DNA of 64,000 bases, from positions 868,001 to 932,000 of the forward strand of contig JADANN010000414.1 of the NCBI GenBank assembly GCA_018806985.1, written 5' to 3'. Source of the DNA: Angiostrongylus vasorum (lineage: Eukaryota > Nematoda > Chromadorea > Rhabditida > Metastrongylidae). Below are positions 1-11,899 of the stretch, piece by piece (within the stretch, counting starts at the first letter, position 1; each line of letters starts with the position of its first letter). Under the pieces are notes generated by a model. The model did no database searches, was not told where the DNA came from, and saw only the letters and a list, made by a program, of their open reading frames with translations. The translations under genes and the position numbers were made by a program.

Positions 1-60
1 GCGAAATCCGCCGAAACCTCAGCATTACGTTCAATGAGGAATGAGGTAACACATCGTGTT
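1..60 (+). repeat. PLE-A inverted-arm repeat, right-arm fragment cut by the window edge
   Basis: The first bases match the right arm of the repeat at 63432..63744: a GC-GAAATCC-GCC hairpin followed by GAAA, CCTC and AGCA, then a degraded form of the arm ending near GTTTGCTTAACA. The stem II hairpin of the hammerhead-like motif is kept, but the conserved CGTC has become CCTC. The upstream part lies outside the window. Confidence 0.5.
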
Positions 61-1089
61 TGCTTAACAATACTATCTGAAATAATAGTGTTTATTACGA
101 CAGACATCAAAGAATAGTGGAAAACATGAATGTAGTAATAGACTTTTTTTCAGCAACGATAACGATAACGCTAGGATGCCATTTCATTATCGAGTGCTTA
201 TATTATATATACTGAAATTATATAGTACCTGCGAGAGCGATGGTCATCGACTAACTGCGCCAAACATTACCAAAAACTTCATTCGTTTCTCTAGTAGGGT
301 CACATCTACCGAGTGACCTTTATTTGCTCAAGGACACGGGAAAGGCCACAATTTTAGCCGCACACCTTTTTTTTCTAGCAATTTTTGTTAGGAATATAAA
401 CCCTGTGGAGCTGCCGTCTTTTGAAGCGGGGGAGAGTTGCAGATTTGTTTTCGTATGAAAGTGTCTTACTCGCCTGTGACTTGTGCTACCCGCTCCTTTT
501 TATACATGACAGAACGACAAGAAAGAGAAGTGGTCACATGTGAAGAGGCAGCAGTCCTGATGATGTCAAAGCATATTTTGGAAAACTGAACTAAGAATAA
601 TCACGGTTGAAGAAATTTCCACGTATGATGCTGGTTTAGAAACGTTATGGTCCTCGAAAATCTCAATGTTTAAGAGCAATAGTGTTTTGAAGGAGCTGAT
701 TCCATATGAAAGCCTCAGCTACGGTGGACTATTGTCGACCAAATACCGCCAATACTAGGTGGTTATTCAAAAAACAGAAGTCAACGTCTAGTTGAACTTA
801 TCGCATGCACATCAGTGAAATAAATGAATAGGTGGTGAATTCACATGCAATATATGAAGAACACACTAATGTAACAATAATGCACCTTTGACAATGAGTT
901 CTGCATATGATGAGAATAGATAGAATATCAGCTAGCTCCACAATATTTACTTATTGTGGTAGTACACATAAAAGACGAGGGAGGTTTAGTGGTTGAAGAT
1001 GCTGTGCAATACAGTGACAATGCCACACGGTGTGACCCCACCTCCGCCAAAAATTCATCAAACATCGAGCAAGTGATAACCTACGGACA
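61..1089. other. No gene seen; AT-rich intergenic DNA
   Basis: All frames are closed by frequent stops. I see no splice-bounded exon, RNA gene or recognisable repeat here. Confidence 0.5.
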
Positions 1090-1510
1090 TTTCTCAATAA
1101 AAAAGCGAACCCAGTTTTAAATGACAAAAAACAGCATTCTTGTTACTGCCTATGTCAGCGAAAATGCCGTCACATCTCTCTTGAAATAAAAAAAAGGTTG
1201 CGCTGAGAAATGCGAAATTAGAACTGTATAACGGTACAGTCAGTGGGACGGAACAGACGAGTTCGTCATGGTATTTATTCTACAAGAAATCTGTCTCAGA
1301 GCCGGTCGTGAAGCTGTGTAGACGACACGATTTGTCACCGCTAAGCAGCAGTATCACTGCCATGCCCAATTTCAGCTGATTTCAGTAGTGTAATCGAGTT
1401 ATGTGTTGCGAGTGAATTCATTTCGCTATGCAAGTAGTGCAGTGGTCAGTCCAGTGGGGAATAGCTAAGATTACCGTGAAATGGATTGTATTGAGCTCAA
1501 CTCATAGGAG
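1090..1510 (+). repeat. Repeat R1, partial copy
   Basis: This is collinear with parts of 56380..56770 and 49060..49350. Shared landmarks include a CTCTCTTGA stretch, the GTAATCG region, and a GTAGTGCA(G/T)TGGTCA segment followed by TATCCTGAAATGG-like sequence. It is clearly diverged from both other copies. It encodes nothing recognisable. Confidence 0.45.
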
Positions 1511-1555
1511 GTGTTCGAGTTCTTATTCGACATTTCAGTCTTCTCTATTAATAAA

Positions 1556-1840
1556 GCGCATGTGTGGCCCCGTGGTCGGAGGCGCCCAGCAGTATACATG
1601 GGATCGATTCCAGCGCCCCTGGCACACCAAGCTTTCTATGCTTCCAGAGCAGGTCAAATTGGTACCAGACTTGTTTATGAGGATACCAGCACCGACTAGA
1701 TACATCGGCAGGCCACCGTGAGTCAGTAAACAGCCAGATATGCATTCAGTCACCTCTAACGATGTTCAATGAAGTCGAATGAATGGCGCATCCCTCAGGG
1801 ATTGGATTCATCCTCAACGCCGAGAGGTTAATCCTTTATT
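1556..1840 (+). mobile_element. SINE-A copy (tRNA-like head), full length
   Basis: Begins with a box-A-like segment (TGTGGCCCCGTGGTCGGAGG), followed by a box-B-like GGGATCGATTCC about 35 bases on. The conserved body has CACCAAGC, CAAATTGGTACCAGACTTGT and CATCGGTAGGCCACCG, and it ends with the GCCGAGAG tail before a T-rich run. It is one of about 17 copies in the window. Confidence 0.8.
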
Positions 1841-2589
1841 TACCCCTCACTAGTAGAAAGAAAAGGTGGAAAATTTTTTACTTTGCTAAGACTCTTAAAC
1901 AAACACGTTTGTAATAGTTCACCATCTTTTAATGGTTAAATAAAATCGTAAACTGTATGCTGTACTTATCCAATTCTACTACCACAAAGAAACCGGCCGT
2001 TGTGGGGCAATTTATGAGAAACAATCTTGAATCGGTCAGCGTACTTCCCTTCGTTTCCCTTTAACCTTCACAGAAGTGGTCTTCAGAAACCAGTCCAGCG
2101 AATATGAAAAGAGGATAAGATTGATTACTCTAGGGTTGACTTTGAACAAGACAAAATGCGAGTACAAATAATGCCGCCCTATTCCACGTTTCTCACAATT
2201 CTGACCGATATCAAATAAAGACCGTTCATTTGTACTTTGAATAAAGGTACTACAACAGCTCAGAAAGCGATCGAACCGGAAGGGACTACATGTTAACATA
2301 AACTTGTGCGTAGTGAATACTCAGATTCCGCACTCCCCTGCTAACACTTCCAGCGTGAGTTGACTATCACTCATGCATGGGACGGAAAGGGCGAAGTGAA
2401 TTTATAGCCCATTTTCTCTCCGCTCATTTATTTTAGTAAAAGATTTTTTTCTCTCACTTTTTGTTCTCAATCGGTGGCTCATCTTACAGAAATCAGTTGT
2501 CTGCGCTCAGAGCAGAAAAGCCAAGGGTACGAGTAAAATATGTAGAAAAAATTGCAGTTTCCGAAAAAACATAATATCAGTAAATATTT
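1841..2589. other. No gene seen; intergenic
   Basis: A minus open frame at 2036..2299 has no splice signals, domain or coding character. Nothing else is supported. Confidence 0.45.
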
Positions 2590-2870
2590 CCAGTAATTCC
2601 CACTATGGACTTTCCATCAACCTCTACATTAACCGAGTACTTCTGGATATTTTCGTTGAGCAAACACGAGGTGTTACTTCATTCTTCATTCCGTTAAAGG
2701 TGACGCTTGCACTGTCGTCTTGTTCAGAGCCTGGAAGGGTATACTGATATGCATTTTATTAGGCCAAACGCTTCAATAACACAAACAGAAAGAAAAAAAA
2801 TCTAAACGGCAACTACATGATCAACAGCTTCTCAAAAAACCCAACCGTTTTTTATGTGCCTTCCACTGTG
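2590..2870 (+). repeat. PLE-A partial copy: left arm with inverted spacer
   Basis: The left flank (AATTCCCAC then GACTTTCC) and left arm (GTTGAGCAAACACGAGG) match the copies at 13024 and 63432. After GCCTGGAAG the central spacer runs in the opposite orientation to the copy at 13.2-13.3 kb: TATACTGATAT, then GGCCAAACGCTTCAAT, ending TATGTGCCTTCCA. The right arm is missing. The minus-strand hammerhead-like core is heavily mutated. Confidence 0.55.
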
Positions 2871-3639
2871 GAAGAACAGCTGATTAGAGTCGCATATGGT
2901 TGATGAATGGACCACCCCACATCAGAAGTCGATGCAAGCAGCACTTATTTCTACTAACTAACTAAGTAACTTTCTTTTAAGTAATTTTCAAATAAGTTGC
3001 GTGTGATGCAAGTTAAGAGGACTAGGTACAATGTCATCTCCCTATCGAGGCTAGAAGACTCCGCAAGTTGAACTGCATTCATGCTGAAAGCACAACGTAT
3101 GAAACGTTCGGCATCGAACAATCTTTAAAGAATGCGCCACGCATTCTACTTTGTTGGGGGATCGTAGAGGTAATCGAATTCACGTTTGATCCATGCAAGG
3201 GGTTCCGGGGCCTGCCTTTTCGGGTGTGAATTCAGTGATTTGTAGTAGATGTAGATGATAGCAACAACTTGCTTTCACGTGCAAGCATCTCTAATCCCAA
3301 CGCTAGCAGTTCCTTTTTCGCCTCTTTGATACCGGGGCGATATCATTTCCTTCCCCTTTTTTTTTCCTTGCCAACGTTGCCATTCTTGTCAACACAAATT
3401 TGCCAATGAATTGCAGTTTCTTTGAACGAACTAATCCAGTTCTTTGGATTTTCTGCTTCTAGATCGTCCTTGAGCAGTCGGTTATTTTCTCCATCCGAAT
3501 AAGTTAGTAGGAAGGCGGAGCGAAGTATTCGTAGCCGAAAAAGATGCTTCAGTCAAATCCACATCATGGCAACGGCCTGGATACGCCCTTGCAAGGTTAA
3601 GTCAGAACTCCAGGGAGAATTAAAGTGCTCAACCAGCAA
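2871..3639. other. No gene seen; intergenic
   Basis: No convincing open frames or repeats were recognised; there is some poly-T and T-rich DNA near 3350. Confidence 0.4.
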
Positions 3640-5000
3640 TAGGCCAACCTTAGTACCTGGCACACTTCGTCCCGTCTATGACGTCAGACAATGAGACGAC
3701 TGGAGAGAGGCCACAAAATGTCGATGCAGGAGGTTACTGGGAACGGATTTGAAGAACAAACGCTCGACACGCCAATGAGATTGTTTCCTATTCTGCATGT
3801 ATAATGTCATAACAGCCTCCACGGACGCTGATCTCCACGCCCTTCTTAGATGCCGAAAATCGCATGAAATTTCATGTGATCGCACTGCAAGAAACAAATT
3901 ACCCAGGAAGACCGACATACACCAACTAAACAATGGAACCCTTGTCATACGCGCAGAAAAAGATACCGTAGCGAAATGTCGGCGGCGCAGGCTTTGTGGT
4001 CCACCCGACCATTGTCCGTCTCGTAGGCTCGTACAAGATCCTCTCCTCTCGCATGGCCGTCCTCCGTCTTCAATTGACGCGTCATAAGAAAATCATTATC
4101 ATCAGTTGCTTCTCATCAACTGTTTCTGTTCTGTTCTTCAAATCTGTTTAGTGTCGCACTGCTGTGGGTAATGAAGCCACTTGATTGGGTTGAGAAAGGC
4201 ATACTTATTGGTGGAAAATTCCTATCAAATCTTCGCTTCGTTGACGACTTCGTCCACCTCTCATAAAAAGCTAACGAAGCGGAGACCATAATCAATGAGT
4301 CTAGCGAAGCGGGAAAAAAAGACCGGGCTACGGATAAGTTAGAAGAAAACACAGTTCATGAAAAACTCATGGTGCCAAGGCTATCAGAGCAAATTAAACG
4401 GTACTCAGATTGCAGAGAGCACCTAATACGTAAACCTTGGGCGAACAATGACCTTAGAAAAGAACATGGTTAGACGGCAGAAGGATAGCAGCTTGGGCCG
4501 CATTCGATTCTCTCGGAGAAGAGCCACTGACCAACTGAAGGACCCGAAAATCCGCACTCACCTTTTCGTTTCAACGGTCCACCCTTGCGCTCAATTATGC
4601 TGCAGATACTGGACTGATAATTCAACCACGTCAAGAATACTACGCGCTACTCAAAAGAGTGCTTGAACGATGTTTTCCGAAATATAACCGACACTCTCAA
4701 TATCTAGCCGAAATGCGAAGCTCTGACCTTCGAAATCTGTCACATCGTCGGGATCCAGGAGAATATAGATCGATAGAAAAACACAGATTGGCCAGCCACA
4801 TAATGAGAAGAACGGACGACAGATGGACGAAAAGAACAGTAGAGTGGACTCCGCGAACATGCAGGCGTCCCCAAGGACAAGCCACCTTCACGTTGAGTGG
4901 ACGTGTTCGTAACTCAAGTCAGTCAGCTCTACTCGCAACTGCAGTTGCTTCACAAGTCAAGATATGATACTCGCAAAGAAAAAAAATTAGAAATACGCTG
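3640..5000 (+). pseudogene. RTE-2 LINE, internally deleted non-functional copy
   Basis: An endonuclease N-terminus opens near 3797 with YNVITASTDADLHALL, a signature I know from nematode RTE elements, and continues to about 4087. The middle is missing. From about 4116 the reverse transcriptase resumes in several frames: KFLSNLRF followed by a degraded palm motif (VDDFV for ADDIV), NEAETIINE, then the C-terminal region with ATDQLKDPKIR, SSDLRNLS and HIMRRTDDRWTKRTVEW up to about 4870. Frameshifts and stops break every domain, so it cannot encode an active element. Confidence 0.8.
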
Positions 5001-5449
5001 GGCTGCACACAATTCGTGTAGACGGAGCGTTCAAGTGTTCAAGTAACTATCCCTTGGAGCTTTGTGAATGTGTTATGGTGTGCAGCCACTTATGAGGCCA
5101 CTAGACTTTTTTTTCGACTTTGTGTTACGGCTGGCCACACGCTTGGGTAATCAAGCATTTATAAAAAATACTACAACATCAATAACGTCATTATGTGTTA
5201 TATATATTTGCAAATACAACTAGCCCCAACGTGCTCGGTTATGCATACAAGAAAGAAGGAGCTTTTGCAGAATGAATAAGTAGAAAGACGCGGAACAATA
5301 GTTAATACATCGTAAAAAAATAAACCCAACACATGTTTTATGTAGTTGCCGGCATTGTATCGTACTAAAGGAGATTACCGTAAGCATATCGACGACTGTC
5401 TTGCCACCTCGACATACGACACCCACACATCAAAATGCGCGTTCTCACA
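5001..5449. other. No gene seen; intergenic
   Basis: AT-rich DNA with no supported exon or repeat. Confidence 0.4.
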
Positions 5450-7330
5450 ATAGGCTGGTCTTGCTGGTCTTCCACTGAGTAAGAATCTTGCATTCAGACA
5501 GTTAACTTGTGAAGACCCGAGCCAGTGTGTTGACGGGGACTGGTTGAAGTTTCGTCAGGTGCTCAGATCACATTCTGGACCATGTGCTTTTCAATTCTTT
5601 TTAGACAAAATAGTGATTCAAATTTTGAAAGAACTATTTTAACTTCTATTTTTGATCTTGAATGATTTTCCCTATTGATTTTCTTGAAGCTGTCGGTTTT
5701 CCCTCTGAGCGTCGGAGTGCAGTTTTCTTTGTTTCGTAATTTGGCGAAGTACTGAAGGAGTTTGTGAACGGTTATCCCAGTCTGTGCAGCTTCGACCATA
5801 ACTGCTGCTCTTTTCTCTTTATGACCTTCTTTTGTTGTCTGTCTGCATTGTTTTGAAACTCAGGAGTTTTCCTGCAGCTCATACCATTCCACTCTGGCGC
5901 ATCAGGTGGAGTGTTTTTGGAGACGGTCGTCGCATGATGATTTTCGAACTCTCAGCCTTCACAGCGCTAACGTGAAGATGTTGAACGAGCCGCTCTTATT
6001 CCTAGTGGATGTTGTCAATAACGACATCTTTCCAATGCCCCTTTGATGAAGTGGATAAATACCAGTTCATGATTGTTTCGGGACTTTATTCAGCGAGAAA
6101 TGAAATCTTGCAAGAAGGACACGATGATCCGATCCCGTGTAGAATTTCAAGAAAGCACTGACATTAGTACAGGAAAAATTTCGATTTGCTATGAAGTTGT
6201 CTGCTTCGGAATGGTACTCTCCATTGGAAGACTCCCACGACCAGCGTTGAGAGTGGGGCTTCTGGATTCACAAGTTGCTATGGATGGTCTCCTCGTCTTT
6301 GTGATAAACTCAGACAGCCGCTCACTCTTCTAGATCCATTCTAATCCGTGGGTCCCAACGTGATTTTCTTCAGACGTTCTACTGAGTCCAATCTTAGCGT
6401 TAGATTGTTTAATGACGACCTTGAAGAACGTAGTGTCATCTCTGCATAACTTTTTCAAGTTCATTTAGAATGCTTCAACTTCATCTTTGGCATAACCTGA
6501 TGTTGGTGCGTAAACAAAGAAACTTGTCAAAGTTGATATTGATCCACATCTGTTCAACCGTAAACGCTCGATTCAGGTTGTCAATTGTTCGAATGAATCG
6601 ATGCTCATGGCCAAACTCGTACTGATGAGAAAATCGATGTCGTCGCTTCTCTACTGTCGCATTTTCCGAGAAACAGTTTTTCTTCAGTGTTATAGACGGT
6701 GTTAAATAGATCGCGTCTTCTCGTCTCAACTGTCGGATGAAGTCCTACGTTATCACTCTTGCCTACATGATCAGGTCCTCTATGGAGGGCTCATGCACCT
6801 GACCTTGCATTGTAAGTACAAGTCCTCTTATTAGTCCTTCGACATTTGGACAGCCTAGAATTGAGCTGAAATTTAAGCAGGCTCTCCGTACTCGCCGTAC
6901 GCAATGCTACTGCATAGTGGTCTTTTTTTGGATTTTAGAGGATTGAGGACTACCTATTTTACTTTGTTCAACACTTGATACACACTTATAGCTAGCTGAG
7001 TTCTAAACGTCACGGCTTAGTGTACTCACGTGTAGCTGGCTAGTATCTCTTAAAGTAGACAAGAAGCCTATTTGTTGGAGACGGCTCCTAGCCGCTTCCC
7101 AGTCACTTCGTAGAATACAATCCGTATAAACGAGAACAGACCCACGCACGCATGCATGAAGACATCCTCGTAAACATATAAGGTATGTGCCAAATCGGTG
7201 CAGTAGGAACAGATGGTCAATCCCCTAGACTCATCTTTGGTTCGCGATTTAACCTCCAATCCACCACTTTGGAATGCCCCACCCTGCCTCGCTTCCAACC
7301 AGTACGATTTCCTCTATGAGGGAGGTCCGT
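5450..7330 (-). pseudogene. RTE-1 LINE, 3'-truncated decayed copy
   Basis: Minus-strand copy matching the 14.3-17.6 kb element. It has the 5' leader (7065..7330, including the stretch with ACCCACGCACGCATGC), endonuclease remnants (6480..6760) and the linker up to the start of the reverse transcriptase near 5560. It ends abruptly near 5450 inside the RT domain. LINEs usually lose their 5' end, so a missing 3' part implies a later deletion or rearrangement. Frameshifts occur throughout. Confidence 0.7.
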
Positions 7331-7749
7331 GCTCGCCTCTCACCGAAAATATTTCAAACCTCGCTAGCTGTAGTCTTGAGATCCTACTACTGTATTTGTA
7401 CTTCTTTCTAGCTTATCACGCAGTCGTTTGGCTTTTTCAAGCAAGGACAATTTATCGCTTAGCAACTAAGTTTCTTATTAAAAAGCTTCGTATTTACGAC
7501 CATTAAAAAAACTTTTATCACATTTTATCCAGAACTCCGTGCTCACTGAAATTTGCAGGAATGATATTCATTCGTGATATCATTTGATTATCCCTTTTTG
7601 TTTGTAACTGAAAACAACAGAAAGTGAATAAGAGTAGAGCATTTTCAGTTTTTCTATAACAAGGTAGGTAGGTACTTGATTCCGCTAACAGTATAGCATT
7701 TGTAATTACATCACGAAGTATGCCCCTAGGTCCATGTCATCTCCATGTT
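7331..7749. other. No gene seen; intergenic
   Basis: The plus open frame running into this stretch from 7213 overlaps the LINE leader antisense and is chance. Nothing else is supported. Confidence 0.4.
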
Positions 7750-8031
7750 GAGGGTAATAAAAAGGATAAATCTCTCGGTGTTGATCAATCTCTGAGGGTT
7801 GCGCCATGCATTCGACTTCATTAAGCATCGGTGGAGGTGATTGAATGCATATCTGGCCTTTACAATGACTCGCGGTGGCCTACGATGTATTGAGCGTGTG
7901 TTGCTATCCTTCCCAGACAAGTCTGATACCAATTCGCCGACCCCGGAGGGATGGAAGGCTTGGTGGGTCGTGGGCGCGGGGATCGACTCCACGTGTTTGT
8001 CGCAGTGGCGCCTCCAACGACTGCGCTACAG
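7750..8031 (-). mobile_element. SINE-A copy, full length
   Basis: Reverse-strand copy. The tail (ATAAATCTCTCGGTGTTGATCAA on plus) lies at the low end. The head lies at the high end, with GTCGCAGTGGCGCCTCC on plus and a box-B-like GGGGATCGACTCC. Body landmarks CCGACCCCGGAGGGATGG and ACAAGTCTGATACCAATT are intact. Confidence 0.8.
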
Positions 8032-8873
8032 GCATCATGTTGAGGGAAATTGTCACTAATTCGACGGTTAGCACTTGAGATTATAAGCAAAATAGTATTA
8101 ATACGAATAATATTATTAAAAAATTGTGTAACTACCAATGGCAATAGGGAAGCAAGAAGCGCGGTAGTTTGAGGTGTCGTGAAATACACAAAGAATTATG
8201 GCTTGAACATACATCACAAACAAACCAAGCCCTGCATTCTTTCGGGGTCGCCAAAATGGTGAAAGGACTAATAATTTTCTGGGAGACAAAAAACACCGAG
8301 TTGACACACCGTTAGGTCAGCACATGTGATTATATAAATTAAATATGCATGTGTTCACCTCTATGACGCTTGATGGAGTCTAATATGTGACGCGTGCGTG
8401 TGAGATTGACCGACTTCAGACGCTTTGCCTTTTTAACTTCACCAATAATAATAAGTCGATGCTTAAATCCAGGATCAACAGGACCTGCCAGTTCGAAGGT
8501 GGATTGGGCTGTAACTTGGCCATCTGTGGGCTTGTTTAGTTATTGACATGCAGAATGTATGTGGAGCGTGGTCTCCCTAGAATGCTGCGATATTTACCAC
8601 ATAGGGGTCTCAGTTCTCTACCAACGGTAGGCGCCAGCCTTTGTGGACCCGAAGAAAACTTGCTGCCTTACAACTCTGACAATGAGTCCTGTGACGACAG
8701 CTAACTCTGATTAGTTGACCAAGCTCATGAGAACGATGCAGTTAGCTGTGTCAATGATTTTTTGTAGCGAAAAAGAACATACTATCCTGCATTTCACCAA
8801 GCTCGAAAGAAACTCAGAAACATAATTTCCAAGCACAAAATAGTTTTTTCACTCAAAAGCTATTGCTTTCCAG
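8032..8873. other. No firm gene; one unassigned minus open frame
   Basis: A minus open frame at 8539..8339 has a protein-like composition (includes FELAGPVDPGF) but no ATG and no convincing splice sites. I do not assign it. The rest shows nothing. Confidence 0.3.
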
Positions 8874-9306
8874 GCATTATTTCCCCCGATGGGTTCAAAA
8901 AATGAAGGATCACAAGTTTTTTACTATGGTAGGTGCTTATCGTATTGTCTTCTGTTATAAAAAGCTGTATATAAGAGCTGTGAGTCATCTTATCTTCCAG
9001 GGAAGTCGTCACCGGAAAAATATGCCCTGAGTTTTTCACTCACGGTAAGTCCAACTCTTAATGAACATAGTGTATTTCGAAAATCTGACTAGTTATGGAC
9101 TTCCTTGAGTTTTTTCATCTGAATGTGCATAAAAAAGAAAACACCTGAAAGACATAGAGGGTTAAAATAGTGTGCCTAATAAAACCACGTTTCTTGGTGA
9201 TTGGTGGAAAATCATCGGTTAACGAGCTTATGAGGAAGAAGAAGAACGAAAATTTCCGTTATTGTTTCAGGTTGCTGTATACCAACTAATACTATACTTT
9301 GGCTAA
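8874..9306 (+). CDS. Candidate 3' end of a small spliced gene, product unknown
   Basis: Three short segments fit together in phase: 8874..8928 (acceptor GCTTTCCAG, donor G|GTAGGT), 9001..9044 (acceptor TATCTTCCAG, donor ACG|GTAAGT) and 9271..9306 (acceptor TTGTTTCAG, ending in TAA). The joined frame reads ALFPPMGSKNEG and later SSPEKYALSFS before a hydrophobic C-terminus. The EKYALSF segment has a faint look of an SH2-domain strand, too little to name it. The introns are 72 and 226 bases. I found no upstream exon, so this may be a gene fragment or chance. Confidence 0.3.
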
Positions 9307-10112
9307 TCATTGTTCTTTTTTATGTTCACAGTTGTAATCTTAATGTTCTGTTGTTCGACGATCACATTACTACGCTGGGTTCGTTACGTTTTATGTTCTC
9401 ACCATTGTAATCGTTGATAAAATGCTACCTTGAGAAAAAACGCCTTGCCACCAATAGAAGTTAGGCAGATCCGATAAGCATATGGTTAAAGTCCTGAAAG
9501 AAAATTTCCACCATGGGCGAAATCCTCGGCCATACGCAGTGTTTTCAAGGCACAGTATGCTAAGACAATGACTGCTAAGGTCGCCAAATACTTCCATTGT
9601 GATTAACGCTTCAGCAGAGCGTGAAAGCTCACTTTTAAACCAACACATTTCAGCTCATAGCGCGCTTAGAAAGAAAACGACTAGAATATACAGCGCCTTA
9701 CCTACACGATAGAAGTACTCTTAATCTGTACCATCGTTTACAATGTCATATTGACGCCTTTGGTCAACTTATTCCGCTGAAAACATTTCAATTGAAGTGA
9801 AACTAGTAGTGGAACTTCAGTCCAATCTCGGTTTCTTTGTTTCTAGCAATACAGGCGAACGATAAGAAGTAAGTGTGAGACGTTACGAGAGAAATATGAC
9901 AAAGAAAACAAAAACGAGACAACAAGCGGAAGTGAGGATGAGAGAAGTCGCTATGAGACGTGAGTACCTGATCTATACACATTTGCTAACACCGATGGAT
10001 ATTAAAATGTTCTCGAAATATTGATATATTAGGAAAATTAGCCAGATATGGTGCGAAGCATTACTTGGAACAACTACTGTTATCATTTTTTGAGTCACTG
10101 GTAATGGAAAGG
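9307..10112. other. No gene seen; intergenic
   Basis: A minus open frame at 9391..9648 lacks splice support and resembles no protein I know. No repeats were recognised. Confidence 0.4.
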
Positions 10113-10395
10113 AGTGTCTATAACGCAGTGGTGAGAGGCGCCTTGCAACACACATGTGGTCACTGGTTTGATCCCTTGCTCTAGGTTCACCAAGCTTTCC
10201 ATCCTCCGAGGTAGGCACGTGGCCACAAGACGTCTCTGGGAGAATACTACCACTGCCTTGGCAAATCGGTAGGCCACCACGAGTCAATCAATATATAGGC
10301 CAAATAGGTACAATCAACATCAACAATTCTAGATGAAGTTGAGCGGATGGCGCACAGGCAGAAGCTGATCAATGCCGAGCACCCTGCCATGCTTT
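10113..10395 (+). mobile_element. SINE-A copy, diverged
   Basis: The head GCAGTGGTGAGAGGCGCC is followed by a box-B-like CTGGTTTGATCCC. The body has CACCAAGC, TTGGCAAATCGGTAGGCCAC and AGATGAAGTTGAGCGGATGG, with a GCCGAGCA tail. It has more substitutions than the copy at 45.5 kb. Confidence 0.7.
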
Positions 10396-10439
10396 CATTT
10401 TATTAATAATGGTACTGGCCATCACTTAACTTTAGAAGA

Positions 10440-10750
10440 CGATTAAACTATCTCAGCAGGACCTGTCAAACTGAGAAGTAGGCCGGCGTTTCCATCAGGA
10501 ACTCCAGCTAAGAGTAAACTAATGCCAAGGTCGACCACAGTTATGGTACCAAACTAGTCGCATGGGGGCAAGTCTCGCTCTGATCCACATGGCGGCAACT
10601 GCCTGTAGTGGTGACGAGCTGGGAAAAAGCTTTGGCTATGCTGACCTCGGGACTCCATTGAACAACAACGGCTAAGCCAGCAAAACTTCGACAGGATGAA
10701 AATTTTGCTGCGGTCCGCACAACCAGTAAATTCGGATGAAGTAACCAAGT
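10440..10750 (+). repeat. Solo arm of the foldback repeat
   Basis: Matches the left arm of the inverted repeat at 40846..42322: CTGAGAAGTAGGCCGGCG, TTTCCATCAG, AGCTAAGAGTAAAC, ACTAGTCGCATGG, then CTCGGGA and CGGCTAAGCCAGCAAAAC. Only one arm is present. Confidence 0.6.
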
Positions 10751-10995
10751 AAGTAACACGAGGTTGATGTGAACTTCTATTCGGCCGATATTTTGGAGTC
10801 TTCACCTTTCTCTGAGCCGTGTTGAACCGACTCGAGTCCACAGCTTGTTGTCGCGTGGAGTCGAATCCAGTGGAGGGAACACCATTCGAATGTGAAACTT
10901 CACAGAGTACTGCGTTTTCATGCAGGACGTACGTAAGCCACCCAATATGATCTGCTTTTTGGAGGGTAGAGCGGTCTGTAGCACACGGTACTTCA
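10751..10995 (-). repeat. PLE-B fragment, strongly diverged
   Basis: Minus-strand similarity to the PLE-B arm: a degraded CTGAG core, the GCCGAA stretch, and the upstream segment with GACTCGAGTC and CATTCGAATG. No intact hammerhead-like core remains. Confidence 0.4.
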
Positions 10996-11049
10996 TTTGT
11001 CGGTACGTAGCGAAGGGTCAGAAAAGCTAGCGGAAAGAAAGTTTTTTAT

Positions 11050-11330
11050 GACGTGTGATTGCTGATGGCAAAAGATCGATAGAACTAGCTGAGACACAGG
11101 CGAAACGAAAGACCCGCATGGTGTGGTGGTGAACGCGTTAGTCCCCGGAAAGGACAATAGCGCGTTCGTTCCCCACTATAGGCACCTGCGGTCCAGAGTT
11201 TTGCAAATATCTCAGCTTCGTTGAAGTTATATTTCGCAATATACCCTGCCATCAAAAAGAGTAGGCAGTAAGTAAAAAGGTTAAAAAGTTTTTATATCAA
11301 CCTCCTGTCATTAAGCTGCAGAAAATAGAA
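11050..11330 (+). mobile_element. SINE-B copy
   Basis: The tRNA-like centre has GGTGTGGTGGTGAACGCG (box-A-like), CCCCGGAAAGG and GCGTTCGTTCCCC (box-B-like). It is followed by TTTTGCAAATATCTCAGC and a tail with GTAGGCAGTAAGTAAAAAGG. The 5' part (GATTGCTGATGGCAAAAG) matches the minus copy at 51.1-51.3 kb. Confidence 0.65.
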
Positions 11331-11899
11331 ATGTAAAAAAAATTTCTATTCATGTGGAAAACTGCTGGCAATTAAAATGTCCATTCGCCCCAATCACATT
11401 TCAGATCTGACCAGTAGGATACGCGTTCTTAAGCTGCACGACCAGTGTGGTACTTTGCCTATTAGAAGCTTTAATTTTACTCTTCTTATTAAAAGTGTAA
11501 CCATGCAGAGCTCGGCGGGCACTGTCATCGGATAGATTTATTTTTAGTAGGCTTTGCTTTCATTCCCTCTTGAGAAGGCTTCTCTTCTTTTTTGGTCGAG
11601 ATGGTAATGTCGAATTGTTTTCATGTGGTCTTTGCGCCTGAGTGGGCGGTTCGCCACCTTTGGAATGAATTTGTTCCAGCACGCCAGGAATTTTAAACAT
11701 TTGTTGACTCTAGTAACAACTCTCAGCCATCGGTAGATTTAGTAGAATACGACAGCACATTCGGCATACCTTTATTTGGTAGAGCTTCACGTCAGCCTCC
11801 ATCGTTTCCATCCTCACTTATAGAACTCGCTAGTGGGAAATTTGTAAATTCAAAGAATAGAGCAAAAACTCTAACCAATAAGCGGCAGCATTCTTTGTG
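11331..11899. other. No gene seen; intergenic
   Basis: No supported exon or repeat. Confidence 0.4.

Noticed and set aside
8339..8539. Minus open frame with protein-like composition (FELAGPVDPGF)
   Set aside because: No ATG, begins directly after a stop, no good acceptor. Kept only as a note.
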